From assembly GCF_029626145.1 (NCBI RefSeq), contig NZ_JARUBJ010000002.1, positions 6,210,501 through 6,274,500 of the forward strand: DNA of 64,000 bases. Reading direction: 5' to 3'. Position numbers and translations under genes: made by a program. This stretch comes from Micromonospora sp. WMMD961 (GTDB lineage: Bacteria; Actinomycetota; Actinomycetes; Mycobacteriales; Micromonosporaceae). Shown here in pieces: positions 15,610-24,723 of this stretch. The number at the start of each line of letters is the position of its first letter. The first letter of the stretch is position 1. The notes beneath the pieces are model-generated. The model worked only from the letters and a program-made list of their open reading frames with translations. It was not told where the DNA came from and ran no database searches.

Positions 15610-16431
15610 ATGACGATGGACGCCACCAGCCAGCGCCTGTTGATGTGCCGGCCGACGTACTTCGCCGTCGACTACGCGATCAACCCCTGGATGGACCCGA
15701 CCGCGCCGGTCGACCCCGCGCTGGCCATCCGGCAGTGGGAGCAGCTGCGCCAGACGTACCGCGACCTGGGCCACACCGTCGAGGAGATCACTCCGGTGCC
15801 CGGCCTGCCCGACATGGTCTTCGCCGCCAACGGCGGCACGGTGATCGACGGCAAGGCGATGGCCGTGCAGTTCCGCGACCCGCAGCGCGCCGACGAGGCG
15901 CCGGCCTACCGGGCCTGGTTCGAGGACGCGGGCTTCGAGATGTACGACCCGAAGCACGTCAACGAGGGCGAGGGCGACGTCCTGCTGGCCGGCGATCACC
16001 TGCTGGCCGGCACCGGCTTCCGCACGGCGCACGCCTCGCACGCCCAGTTGCAGGAGGTCTTCGGCTACCCGGTGATCACCATGCAGCTGGTCGACCCGCG
16101 CTTCTACCACCTGGACACCGCGCTGACCGTGCTCGACGAGCAGACCGTGGCGTACCTGCCGGAGGCGTTCTCCCCCGGCAGCCAGGCGGTGCTGCGCCGG
16201 CTCTTTCCCGACGCCGTGCACGCGACCATGGCCGACGCCGAGGTGCTGGGCCTGAACGCGGTGAGCGACGGCCGGCACGTGGTGCTGCCGGCTCAGGCCA
16301 CCGACCTGGCCGCCACGTTGCGCGACCGGGGCTACGAGACCATCGGTGTCGACCTGTCCGAGCTACGTAAGGCCGGCGGCGGACCGAAGTGCTGCACGCT
16401 GCGACTCCGTCAGGGAAAGGCAAGCAAGTGA
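15610..16431 (+). CDS. ddaH: dimethylarginine dimethylaminohydrolase / amidinotransferase family
   Basis: Arginine-modifying hydrolase of the DDAH/amidinotransferase fold, 273 aa. It shows the family blocks LMCRPTYFAVDYAINPWM, PGLPDMVFAANGG, the catalytic His in FYHLDTALTVL, and the catalytic Cys in GGPKCCTLRL near the C-terminus. It would hydrolyse methylarginines (or a related guanidino compound) to citrulline plus amine. The stop overlaps the GTG start of rocD, so the pair works as one nitrogen-catabolic operon. Confidence 0.87.
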   Translation: MTMDATSQRLLMCRPTYFAVDYAINPWMDPTAPVDPALAIRQWEQLRQTYRDLGHTVEEITPVPGLPDMVFAANGGTVIDGKAMAVQFRDPQRADEAPAYRAWFEDAGFEMYDPKHVNEGEGDVLLAGDHLLAGTGFRTAHASHAQLQEVFGYPVITMQLVDPRFYHLDTALTVLDEQTVAYLPEAFSPGSQAVLRRLFPDAVHATMADAEVLGLNAVSDGRHVVLPAQATDLAATLRDRGYETIGVDLSELRKAGGGPKCCTLRLRQGKASK

Positions 16432-17645
16432 TAGTGGATGACATCCTGCGTACGCCGGGAGCGGTCCGGGACGCCGAGCGCTGGACGGCGCACAACTACC
16501 ACCCGCTGCCGGTGGTGATCTCGTCCGCCGAGGGCGCCTGGCTCACCGACCTGGACGGCAAGCGCTACCTGGACTGCCTGGCCGGCTATTCGGCGCTGAA
16601 CTTCGGCCACCGGCACCCGCAGCTGATCGCCGCCGCGCACGCGCAACTGGACCGGCTCACGCTGACCAGCCGCGCGTTCATCCACGACCAGTTCGCCGAC
16701 TTCTGCCGGGAGCTGGCCGAGCTGTGCGGCAAGGACCTGGTGCTGCCGATGAACACCGGCGCCGAGGCGGTCGAGACCGGGATCAAGGTGGCCCGCAAGT
16801 GGGGCTACCAGGTCAAGGGTGTGCCCGCCGGGCAGGCCAACATCGTGGTCGCCGAGGGCAACTTCCACGGCCGGACCACCACCATCGTGAGCTTCTCCAC
16901 CGACGAGGACGCCCGCGCCGACTTCGGTCCGTACACCCCGGGGTTCACCGTCGTGCCCTACGGCGACCTGGCCGCGCTGACCGCCGCGATCGACGAGAAC
17001 ACCGTCGCCGTGCTGCTGGAGCCGATCCAGGGCGAGCAGGGCGTGGTGGTGCCCCCGGAGGGTTACCTGCCGGGCGTACGCCAGGTCTGCACCGATCGGA
17101 ACGTGCTCTTCATCGCCGACGAGATCCAGTCCGGTCTGGGGCGTACCGGCGCGACCTTCGCCTGTGACCACGAGGGCGTCGTGCCGGACATGTACCTGCT
17201 CGGCAAGGCGCTCGGCGGCGGCATCGTGCCGGTCTCCGCGGTGGCCGCGAACGCCGACGTGCTCGGCGTGCTCAAGCCGGGCCAGCACGGCTCGACCTTC
17301 GGCGGCAACCCGCTCGCCTGCGCGGTGGCCGTCGAGGTGGTGCGGCTGCTGGCGACCGGCGAGTTCCAGCGGCGTTCGGCGGAGCTGGGTGAGCGGCTGC
17401 GCGCCGGTCTGGAAGGGCTGGTCGGCAAGGGTCTGGTCGGGGTACGCGTGCGCGGTCTGTGGGCCGGTCTGGACATCGACCCGACGCTGATGAGCGGGCG
17501 GGAGGCGTGCGAGCGTCTGATGGAGCGCGGCGTGCTCGCCAAGGACACCCATGGCTCAACCATCCGGCTCGCCCCGCCGCTGGTCATCACCGAGGACGAG
17601 ATCGACCTGGCGGTGGCCGCGCTCGCCGAGGTGCTGGCCGCCTGA
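16428..17645 (+). CDS. rocD: ornithine aminotransferase
   Basis: PLP-dependent class-III aminotransferase, 405 aa, converting ornithine and 2-oxoglutarate to glutamate 5-semialdehyde and glutamate. Markers: NYHPLPVVI near the start, MNTGAEAVETGIKVARKWGY, ADEIQSGLGRTG, and the PLP lysine in LLGKALGGG. GTG 16428 overlaps the ddaH stop (GTGA) and follows GGAAAGG. An in-frame GTG at 16434 is an alternative. It ends in a hairpin element shared with the convergent FHA gene. Confidence 0.92.
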   Translation: MIVDDILRTPGAVRDAERWTAHNYHPLPVVISSAEGAWLTDLDGKRYLDCLAGYSALNFGHRHPQLIAAAHAQLDRLTLTSRAFIHDQFADFCRELAELCGKDLVLPMNTGAEAVETGIKVARKWGYQVKGVPAGQANIVVAEGNFHGRTTTIVSFSTDEDARADFGPYTPGFTVVPYGDLAALTAAIDENTVAVLLEPIQGEQGVVVPPEGYLPGVRQVCTDRNVLFIADEIQSGLGRTGATFACDHEGVVPDMYLLGKALGGGIVPVSAVAANADVLGVLKPGQHGSTFGGNPLACAVAVEVVRLLATGEFQRRSAELGERLRAGLEGLVGKGLVGVRVRGLWAGLDIDPTLMSGREACERLMERGVLAKDTHGSTIRLAPPLVITEDEIDLAVAALAEVLAA

Positions 17646-17659
17646 CGGACCGCACCGGC

Positions 17660-17742
17660 CAAGATCTGCGCAACTACAGGGAAAGTGCTGCCTCGACGTC
17701 GACCTCTGAGGCAGCACTTTCCCTGTTCTTGTGCGGATCTTG
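17660..17742. repeat. 83-bp hairpin element, CAAGATC family, copy A
   Basis: Ends CAAGATC and GATCTTG, with the inner arms GGGAAAGTGCTGCCTC and GAGGCAGCACTTTCCC pairing perfectly. Located between convergent rocD and the FHA gene. A diverged copy is at 51199-51279. Confidence 0.88.
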
Positions 17743-17800
17743 CCGCGTCCCGCGCCGCGCCTGCCCCGCGGCGGTGCGCAGCGGGCGGGGCGCGGGCGGG

Positions 17801-18955
17801 TCAGGGGCGCGGTAGGCGCATGGCCATCGTCGGGGCCTCGGCCATCACCGAGGTGGGGGTGAACGGCGCGCCAGCGGGCAGTTCCTCGGCTCGGCCGATC
17901 TGCACCCCGGGGTACAGCTCCACCATGTCGTTCTCACCGAGCACCCGGGACTGCTGCGGTGCCAGCGGGATCCGGTCCGACTCGGCCATCGAACCGGCCG
18001 GACGGATGCCGGAGCCGTTGGTGCTGACGTCGGTCACGATGACCTCGCCGACCCGCAACTCGAAGCGGACGTGACCACGGCTGATCCACCGCCGGGCCTC
18101 GTCGTTGAGCCACTGCCCGAGCATGATCCCGCCGTCCTGCTCGGGGGCCCGGCCGGCCACCAACGGCTGCTCCTCGCTCAGCACGAACCGCCGCCGGACC
18201 AGGCCGCCGATGCGTACCGCGAGGACCTCGGTGCGCGGGCGGGGCCCGGCGTCACCGAGGCGAACCCCGTGCCGGGGGCAGGTCGGTACGCCGTTGCGCA
18301 GCGCGGGCGGCGGCTGGGCGGCCGGGCTGCGGTCCGCACCCCCGGCAAGGTCGGCGAACGCGCCACCTCCACCACCGCCGCCGAACAACGCGCAACCCGA
18401 CTCCGGGCAGCGCCACTGGCGGGCCAGCAGCTTCGCCCCGGTCGGTGAACGCTTTCCGGCCACCGGTGCGTGACCACCACCGACGTGCGCGATGAAGACC
18501 GGCCCGCCGGCGCCCGGCACCGCAGCGACCACCCGACCCGGCTGCTCGACCAGCCACGGGAACCGACCGCGCAACCCGTCGAAGCGAACACGGCTGAGCA
18601 CCGGCAACCCGAGCAGGTCGGCCACCTCCAACATCCGGTCGCCCGGGTTGTCGAGCACCTCGACGAGCCCGTCGTCGGCCCACCGGCGGACGACCATCCG
18701 CTCGTTGGAGGTCAGGTCGGCGTCGGAGAGCAACGCCCGGTGCACCACCGCGTAGACCTGGACGCTGTCCTCCTCCAACTCACGGGAGAGCGCGTCGATG
18801 ACCATGCCGAGCCGCAGCAGGCTGGCCGGCCGGCCGCCGTCGATGTCCTGGTAGCGGATCACCTCGGCCAGGTCGACCACGGCCCGGGCCAGCGACGGGT
18901 CGGTGCAGACCCGCCCCTCGATGGCGTCCAGCACCTTGCTGATCTCGAATCTCAT
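17801..18955 (-). CDS. FHA-domain protein with N-terminal helical domain
   Basis: A 384-aa cytoplasmic protein. The N-terminal 130 residues are helical and unrecognised. A middle region has Cys-containing motifs (CPESGCALF, then CPRHG) that could bind zinc, around a poly-Gly tract. The C-terminal forkhead-associated domain (about 270-360) shows RRWISRGHVRFELR and VTDVSTNGSGI, the phosphothreonine-binding Ser/Arg/His and TNG loops. Partner kinase unknown; the Ser/Thr kinase at 26726 is a candidate. Start overlaps the phhB stop by 4 nt. Confidence 0.82.
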   Translation of the reverse strand: MRFEISKVLDAIEGRVCTDPSLARAVVDLAEVIRYQDIDGGRPASLLRLGMVIDALSRELEEDSVQVYAVVHRALLSDADLTSNERMVVRRWADDGLVEVLDNPGDRMLEVADLLGLPVLSRVRFDGLRGRFPWLVEQPGRVVAAVPGAGGPVFIAHVGGGHAPVAGKRSPTGAKLLARQWRCPESGCALFGGGGGGGAFADLAGGADRSPAAQPPPALRNGVPTCPRHGVRLGDAGPRPRTEVLAVRIGGLVRRRFVLSEEQPLVAGRAPEQDGGIMLGQWLNDEARRWISRGHVRFELRVGEVIVTDVSTNGSGIRPAGSMAESDRIPLAPQQSRVLGENDMVELYPGVQIGRAEELPAGAPFTPTSVMAEAPTMAMRLPRP

Positions 18956-19245
18956 GCCGCACTCCGGATGATCTCGTCGATCCGCCGGGCCAGCTCGAAG
19001 TCACGGTGGGTGACCCCACCGGCCGAGTGCGTGACGCAGCGGAAGGTCAGGGTCCGCCATCGGATGTCGATGTCGGGATGGTGGTCGAGCTCCTCGGCCA
19101 CCGCCGCCACCCGGTCCACCACCCCGATGGCGGCCGGGAAACTGCTGAGCTGGGCGGTACGACCGATACCGGTCGGGTCGCCCGACCAGTCGGACAACCC
19201 GCTCAGCCCTTCTCGCACCGCGTCCGCGGTGAGCAGCTCTGCCAT
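18952..19245 (-). CDS. phhB: pterin-4a-carbinolamine dehydratase
   Basis: A 97-aa dehydratase of the PCD/DCoH family, recycling the pterin cofactor of aromatic-amino-acid hydroxylases; the motif EELDHHPDIDIRW with the catalytic His pair is at about 50-62. ATG 19245 lies 6 nt after TAGGGT (minus strand, 19252-19257), so the transcript is probably leaderless. It leads an operon with the FHA gene, an odd functional pairing. Confidence 0.9.
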   Translation of the reverse strand: MAELLTADAVREGLSGLSDWSGDPTGIGRTAQLSSFPAAIGVVDRVAAVAEELDHHPDIDIRWRTLTFRCVTHSAGGVTHRDFELARRIDEIIRSAA

Positions 19246-19251
19246 GAGCAG

Positions 19252-19257
19252 ACCCTA
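19252..19257 (-). promoter_or_regulatory. leaderless -10 box of phhB-FHA operon
   Basis: TAGGGT on the minus strand ends 6 nt before ATG 19245, placing the expected transcription start on the start codon. Confidence 0.6.
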
Positions 19258-19324
19258 CCGGTGGCGCGTCCGACGGACCGGACGCGTCACCGGCACGGGG
19301 ATGAGCGGCCGGACCCGCCGACGC

Positions 19325-19359
19325 GTCGGCGGGGCGACATCGGATGCCGCCCCGCCGAC
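19325..19359 (-). terminator. hairpin after desaturase gene
   Basis: GTCGGCGGGGCG (19325-19336) pairs perfectly with CGCCCCGCCGAC (19348-19359), with an 11-nt loop, downstream of the desaturase stop. An adjoining perfect palindrome CCCGCCGACGCGTCGGCGGG could form an alternative stem. Confidence 0.7.
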
Positions 19360-19419
19360 TCCCCCTCGCGTGGCCGCGAAGCGACCGCGTCGATCACGCC
19401 GCGCCGCGGCCGTACCTGA

Positions 19420-20472
19420 TCAGCCGCGCAGCGGCCGGCCCACCTCGTGCAGGTGACCGAGCGCCTGCCGGTACGACTCGATCAGCCCGGTCTGCGCGTA
19501 CGGGATGCCCTGCTCGGCGCAGTAGGCGCGGACGATCGGTTGGGCCCGGCGCAGGTTGGCGCGGGGCATGTTCGGGAAGAGGTGGTGCTCGATCTGGTAG
19601 TTGAGCCCGCCCAGCGCGGTGTCCACGAACCGGCTGCCCCGCACGTTGCGAGAGGTCAGCACCTGCTTACGCAGGAAGTCCAACTCGTCCTCGGCGGTCG
19701 GCATGGGCATGCCCTTGTGGTTCGGCGCGAACGCGCAACCCATGTAGAGGCCCCACAGTGCCTGGTGCACGACGGCGAACAGCAACGCCTTGACCGGCGA
19801 CATGACCGCCAACAGCAGCGCCGCGTAGCCGACGGTGTGTGCGACGAGCAGTACCGCCTCGACCGCCCGGTGCCGCATCGGGGTGGTGTGCCGGCCGTCC
19901 GGCTCCCGCCCGACGATCGCCCGGATGCTGGCCACGTGCAGGCTCAGACCCTCCAGCAGGAGCATCGGGAAGAAGAAGAACGCCTGCCGCTGCGCCAGCC
20001 ACCGGCCGAACCCACGGGTCTCCAGCGCCTGCTCGGGCGTCCACACCAGCGCGCCCGCTCCGACGTCCGGGTCCTCGTCCTCGTGGTTCGGGTTGGCGTG
20101 GTGGCGGTTGTGCTTGTCGACCCACCAGCCGTAGCTGAGCCCCACCGCCAGGTTGCCCGCGAGCAACCCGACCAGCTCGCTGGGCCCGCGCCGACGGAAC
20201 ATCTGCCGGTGCCCGGCGTCGTGACCGAGGAACGCGACCTGGGTGGTGGCCACCGCCATCAGGGCCGCCAGCGGCAACTGCCACCAGGAGTCGCCGAGCA
20301 GGAACACGGCCACCCAGCCGGCCACGAAGGCACCGAGGGTGAACACGATGCGGGTGACGTACCAGCCGGGACGCCGCTCCAGCAGGCCAGCCTGGCTGAT
20401 GCGTCGGGACAACTGTGCGTAGTCACTGCCTCGCCGTCGTACCGGCGGTTCCGCCACCGCTCCGAGCGCCAT
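19420..20472 (-). CDS. membrane fatty-acid desaturase
   Basis: Acyl-lipid/acyl-CoA desaturase of the di-iron membrane type, 350 aa. Three histidine boxes bind the irons: HDAGH, HNRHH and QIEHH (the last typical of front-end or linoleoyl-type desaturases). Four or so TM segments lie around them. ATG 20472 has GGGAGC 6 nt upstream; a longer in-frame TTG at 20526 falls in a TTGACA sequence and is less likely. It probably introduces a double bond into membrane acyl chains. Confidence 0.88.
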   Translation of the reverse strand: MALGAVAEPPVRRRGSDYAQLSRRISQAGLLERRPGWYVTRIVFTLGAFVAGWVAVFLLGDSWWQLPLAALMAVATTQVAFLGHDAGHRQMFRRRGPSELVGLLAGNLAVGLSYGWWVDKHNRHHANPNHEDEDPDVGAGALVWTPEQALETRGFGRWLAQRQAFFFFPMLLLEGLSLHVASIRAIVGREPDGRHTTPMRHRAVEAVLLVAHTVGYAALLLAVMSPVKALLFAVVHQALWGLYMGCAFAPNHKGMPMPTAEDELDFLRKQVLTSRNVRGSRFVDTALGGLNYQIEHHLFPNMPRANLRRAQPIVRAYCAEQGIPYAQTGLIESYRQALGHLHEVGRPLRG

Positions 20473-20610
20473 CGCTGCTCCCGTTCCGCTTGCGCCCGGA
20501 CCAGGGTGGTTCGGGCTTATTGTCAAGTCTCCCGATCGCCGTAGCGCTGAGTAACCCCGACAGCCCCCGAATGGGGGGTAGTGCAGGCCCTACCCCTACT
20601 GGTTCCCGAC

Positions 20611-23600
20611 TCAGGTCAGCCGGCCCACCGCCGCGCGCAGCCGAGCCAGGTCACGTCGCCGCCGCTCGTAGGTGGCGGCCAGCCCGACCAGGGCGAGCCC
20701 GCCGACACCCAGGTAGATCCACCGGGGCAGCAGATCCCAACCACGGGCCAACTCGTGCAGCGCCAACAGCGCCAGCACCCCGCCGCCGAGCAGCACCGGC
20801 GCCTGCCAGCGGCGGGTCGCGCCGGCCAGCACCGCGCCCAGCGCCGCCGCGCCGAGGAGCAGTCGCCGCCACGGCTGCGGGTCCGGCCCAGTCAACACCG
20901 CCACGAGACTCGGCGACAGCGCCGCGACCAGCCCCGGGCCGAGAGCCGGCCAGCTGGTCAGCCCAGGCCGGGTCCGCAGCGCCAGCAGGCCCGCGCCGAG
21001 GGCGAGCCCCGCAGCCGGCACTGTGTACGCCTCCAGCACCGTCACCCCGCCGGCGGCCAACAGCACCCACGCGCCGAGCAACTCGCTGCCGGCGGCGATG
21101 CCGGCGAACGTCCACCGCCGGCCGGTCGACTCGCCCCGGCGCAGCAGCCGCACCGCGACGGCGACGCCCCAGAGCACGCAGATCGTGGCGAGTTGTCGCG
21201 CCGCCTCGACGGCGAGCACCGCCGCCACCAGCGCCACCGCCTGCGCCGCGGCGTCCAGCACCCGACCTACCAGCGCCCGTGTCGGCGTCGCCGCGGCGGC
21301 GACGGCCAGCACCAGCGCGGCCACCGCCAACAGCGGGTACGCGGCCCCCCGCAACGGCAGCCCGGCGACCAGCGAGCCGGTCACCGCCAGCGCGGACGCC
21401 GTACCCACCGCCGCGAGGCAACCGGCGACCCGCACCTCGGCCTTGCGTCCCCCGACGGCGACGACCACCGCCGCGACCAGCAGCGCTGCCTCGGCGGCCA
21501 GCGACCCGCCCCGGGTGGCCAACAGCCCCAGCACCCCGGAGGCGGTCAGCACCACCCCCAGGGGCACGGCGACCGGTGCGAGCGTCGGCCGGGGCACGGC
21601 CAGAGCGGCGAGCAGCACAGCGGCCAACCCGGCGAGCAGGACCACAGCCGGCAGCACCGGCCACGGCGTGCCGACCGCGACGAGCAGCACCGGCAGCGCC
21701 GCAGCAGCGAACGGCAGCGCGGGCAGCGCCGCAGCAGCGAACGGCAGCGCGGGCAGCGCCGCAGCAGCGAACGGCAGCGCGGGCAGCGCCGCAGCAGCGA
21801 ACGGCGGCGCTGGCGGGCGGACCCGTCGACCACCGGCGAGCACCGCGGCGACCGCCAGCACGACCAACGCCAACCCGACGGGCAACGCCGCCGGATCGGC
21901 GACGACAGTCGGCGCCCCGGACCAGACCCCCACCCGATCGCCGTACGGCAGGACGAGCGCGGTGAACACCCTCGGCAGCGCCGCCAGGACAGCGACGATC
22001 GCGAGCGCAGCACCCACCACCGGCAACGAACCCGACCGGGCGGTCGCCGACGGCCCCCCGACCGCCGACGACCCCCCGACCGGCGGCCCCCCGACCACCG
22101 GTCCCACCGCCGGCGGCCCCCCGACCACCGGCACCTCAACCGGCGGCCCCCCGACCGCCGGTCCCCCCGCCAACGGCTCTTCGACCGCCGGCTCGACCGT
22201 CCGGTCCGCCTGGTCGGCGACCCCCTCCGGACGATCCCACCGGACGACGAGCGCCACGCCCAGCGCCGCCAGCGCGGCGTACAGCGCGATCGGCTCATCG
22301 CCCGCCACGACCAGCGGTGCGAGGCCGGGCACGGTCACGGCGACCACTGCGCCGGTCACCGCGTACCCGGTCAGCTCCATCCGGTGCCGACGCACCGGGA
22401 GGACCGCGACCAGCGCAAGCCCGGCGGCCACCAGCGCGACGCGCGCCTGCCACCACGGCGGCGCACCGGCGGCGAACAGCGCCACCAGGGCGATCCCGGG
22501 CAGCGCGAGCTGCGCGACCAGCAGACCCCCACCGGCCACCCGCGAGTACGCCCCGACGCCCCGCCGGACGACGAGCGCCAGCCCGACCACGACGATCACG
22601 CCGAGTGCCACCAGCACACCGGCCGGGGCGGCCAGCGCGACGAGCAGCCCGTGCCCGAGCAGGACGGCACCGCCCGACGCACAGGTGAGCAGGACCGCCG
22701 GACGGGCCGCCGGACGGGCCAGCACGGTGAGCAGCAGCACCACCCCTCCGACCAGGTCGACGGTCACCACCACCGGCCAGGAGGCCGCCCAGCCGGCGGG
22801 CAGGGCGAGCAGCACCGCCACCGCGCCCGCCGCGCCGAGCACCGTCTGCGCCTTCCGGGGCAGCAGCAGCGCCACCGCGGCTACCGCCAACGCCGTGGCC
22901 GGCGGCACCTGCCAGCCCCAGTCCAGGTCCGGTCCCGTCCCCGCCCCGCGCCAGGGTGGCAGCGAGCGGCCCACGGCGGCGACCGCCAACGTGGCGGTGA
23001 CCAGTACGGCCACCTGCGCCACGCCCGCCACCACCAGCAACGCCCCCGCGCGCGGGCCGGTCCGCCAACCGCCGACGCCGGCCGCCCCCTCGTCGGTCCC
23101 GACCGGCAGGCTCCGCACCGCGACGGCCAACCCGAGCGCCACCGCCGCCGCCGCGAGCAGCAGCATCGACGGCCACAGCTCGGCCACCGGGCGCAGCAGG
23201 GCGACGGCCAGCACCGGCACCAGCAGCCCGGCGGCCACCCCCCGCAGCGCCCGCCCGCCGACCAGCCAGGCCGCACCGAGAGCGGTCAGCGCGACCAGCA
23301 CCAGCGGCAACCCGGCCAGCAGTGGCGAACCGCCCGCCCGCCCGAGGGCCAACGGCACCAGAGCACCACCAGCGGCGGCGACGAGCGCACCGACGTGCCC
23401 GGTCCCCGCCAGCACCCGGCCGACGACCTGCGCCGCCCCGTCCCGGCCGCGCAGCCTGACCAGCACCACCAGGTTCCCCAACGCCACCCCGAGCAGGACC
23501 AGCGTCCAACCGGCCGGACCCGGTTCGGCCCCGACCGCGAGCAACGGCACCACCGGCTGCGCGGCCACCAGCGCGGCGAACCAGGGCCCGGTCAACCCAC

Positions 23601-24279
23601 TCCACCGGCCGTACGCCACGGCGACCGCCGCGCTGGCCCCCCCGACCAGCGCGGCGTACCGGCTGCCCGGCCAACCGGCCACCCCGGCCAGGTTTACCGA
23701 CCAGGCCGCGTAACCGTCCAGCAGCACCAGCAGCAACCCCAGCGCGGCGAAGGTCTCCGCCGTGCCGCGCAACCCCCGGCGAACCGCCAGCAACGGAACG
23801 GCGAGAGCGAGCACGGTGAACGCGGCCAGGATCATCGCCCGCCCGCCGACCCCCACCGTGGCCCAGGCCACCGCCGTGAACACGACCGCCGCGGTGCCCA
23901 GCAGAAGTCCACCGAGGACGAAGAGCACCCCCTGGACCGTCCGGGTGGACGTCTCGGCCGCACCCGGAGCCGAATGCGCGGTGGGAACCGGAGCCGGGCC
24001 ACGACCAGGCACCGACAGTGCCACGGCGGACGCCGCCAACCCCGCCCGGACGACCGCCGCCAACTCGGACCGCCGTCGCGACAGGGCCGACAGGCGACCG
24101 GCCAGCTCGGTGTACGCCCGGCGGGCCCGGTCCACCTCCGGCTGCAACTGGGCGATCTCCCGCCCCAGTTGGACCACCTCGGCGGCGGTCGGGTCGGGCG
24201 CGCGCAGACAGCCGGTGCAGCCGGTGGTCAGATCGGCCGGTGCGCCACACGCGGGGCAGGGATAGCTGGTGTCGTTCAC
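20611..24279 (-). CDS. giant polytopic membrane protein, SCO7613 type
   Basis: A 1222-aa protein. The N-terminus has a zinc ribbon (Cys8, Cys11, Cys21, Cys24) and then a charged heptad-like stretch (about 30-75) suited to a short coiled coil. The rest is almost wholly hydrophobic, with some 30 predicted TM segments in Ala/Val/Leu/Gly-rich blocks, as in actinobacterial proteins with the SCO7613 C-terminal domain. A hydrophilic Gly/Pro insert with VGGPPV repeats sits about two thirds along, followed by four tandem 10-residue copies of FAAAALPALP. No catalytic motif is visible and the role is unknown. Its opposite strand holds a 1700-codon open frame that is a GC artefact. Confidence 0.85.
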   Translation of the reverse strand: MNDTSYPCPACGAPADLTTGCTGCLRAPDPTAAEVVQLGREIAQLQPEVDRARRAYTELAGRLSALSRRRSELAAVVRAGLAASAVALSVPGRGPAPVPTAHSAPGAAETSTRTVQGVLFVLGGLLLGTAAVVFTAVAWATVGVGGRAMILAAFTVLALAVPLLAVRRGLRGTAETFAALGLLLVLLDGYAAWSVNLAGVAGWPGSRYAALVGGASAAVAVAYGRWSGLTGPWFAALVAAQPVVPLLAVGAEPGPAGWTLVLLGVALGNLVVLVRLRGRDGAAQVVGRVLAGTGHVGALVAAAGGALVPLALGRAGGSPLLAGLPLVLVALTALGAAWLVGGRALRGVAAGLLVPVLAVALLRPVAELWPSMLLLAAAAVALGLAVAVRSLPVGTDEGAAGVGGWRTGPRAGALLVVAGVAQVAVLVTATLAVAAVGRSLPPWRGAGTGPDLDWGWQVPPATALAVAAVALLLPRKAQTVLGAAGAVAVLLALPAGWAASWPVVVTVDLVGGVVLLLTVLARPAARPAVLLTCASGGAVLLGHGLLVALAAPAGVLVALGVIVVVGLALVVRRGVGAYSRVAGGGLLVAQLALPGIALVALFAAGAPPWWQARVALVAAGLALVAVLPVRRHRMELTGYAVTGAVVAVTVPGLAPLVVAGDEPIALYAALAALGVALVVRWDRPEGVADQADRTVEPAVEEPLAGGPAVGGPPVEVPVVGGPPAVGPVVGGPPVGGSSAVGGPSATARSGSLPVVGAALAIVAVLAALPRVFTALVLPYGDRVGVWSGAPTVVADPAALPVGLALVVLAVAAVLAGGRRVRPPAPPFAAAALPALPFAAAALPALPFAAAALPALPFAAAALPVLLVAVGTPWPVLPAVVLLAGLAAVLLAALAVPRPTLAPVAVPLGVVLTASGVLGLLATRGGSLAAEAALLVAAVVVAVGGRKAEVRVAGCLAAVGTASALAVTGSLVAGLPLRGAAYPLLAVAALVLAVAAAATPTRALVGRVLDAAAQAVALVAAVLAVEAARQLATICVLWGVAVAVRLLRRGESTGRRWTFAGIAAGSELLGAWVLLAAGGVTVLEAYTVPAAGLALGAGLLALRTRPGLTSWPALGPGLVAALSPSLVAVLTGPDPQPWRRLLLGAAALGAVLAGATRRWQAPVLLGGGVLALLALHELARGWDLLPRWIYLGVGGLALVGLAATYERRRRDLARLRAAVGRLT
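21691..21810. repeat. four 30-bp tandem repeats inside the giant membrane gene
   Basis: Four almost identical 30-bp units, in frame, encode FAAAALPALP each time. The near-identity indicates recent expansion by slippage. Adding or losing one unit changes TM-linker length by 10 residues. Confidence 0.92.
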
Positions 24280-24327
24280 CCGGCCATCATCGAAAGCCCA
24301 CCCGGGCGCGGCCCAGAGTGCGCGTAC

Positions 24328-24648
24328 TCAGGGTCGGGTGTGCTCGTGCACCCAGGTCGCGTACGCCGGGTCGCCGCTCTCCACAGTGGACACCAGAATC
24401 TCCGGCACCTCGTACGGGTGGCTGACCCGGATCTGGTCCACCAACGCGGTGAGCCGGTCCGGTGCGGTCTTGAACTGCACCGACCACTCGGTGCTGGTCT
24501 CCACTCCGGACCTCCACCAGTAGGTGCTGTCCACCTGACCACCGACCTGGGCACAGGCAGCGAGCCTGCCGGCGACGGCCGCAGCCGCCAGCACGTCAGC
24601 GACCGAACGCGCATCCACCACCGTTGTCACGACGCAGATCTGGTCCAC
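24328..24648 (-). CDS. cutA: CutA divalent-ion tolerance protein
   Basis: Small trimeric CutA1-family protein, 106 aa, with the PII-like ferredoxin fold. Markers: CVVTTVVDARSVADVLA, WWRSGVE, SHPYEVPEI and ESGDPAYATWVHEHT. I place the start at GTG 24648 because TAGGGT (24656-24661, minus strand) lies 7 nt upstream, implying a leaderless mRNA; a GTG at 24657 is in frame but overlaps that box. Linked to metal tolerance in E. coli; role in actinobacteria unclear. Confidence 0.9.
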   Translation of the reverse strand: MDQICVVTTVVDARSVADVLAAAAVAGRLAACAQVGGQVDSTYWWRSGVETSTEWSVQFKTAPDRLTALVDQIRVSHPYEVPEILVSTVESGDPAYATWVHEHTRP

Positions 24649-24655
24649 GACCCGC

Positions 24656-24661
24656 ACCCTA
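24656..24661 (-). promoter_or_regulatory. leaderless -10 box of cutA
   Basis: TAGGGT on the minus strand, 7 nt before GTG 24648. It decides the start codon. Confidence 0.55.
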
Positions 24662-24723
24662 CGCGGCCGTACGCCGCTGAGCCCGTGTTTCGTTCGCGAC
24701 CGCTACGCTCCGCATCGCCGCGC

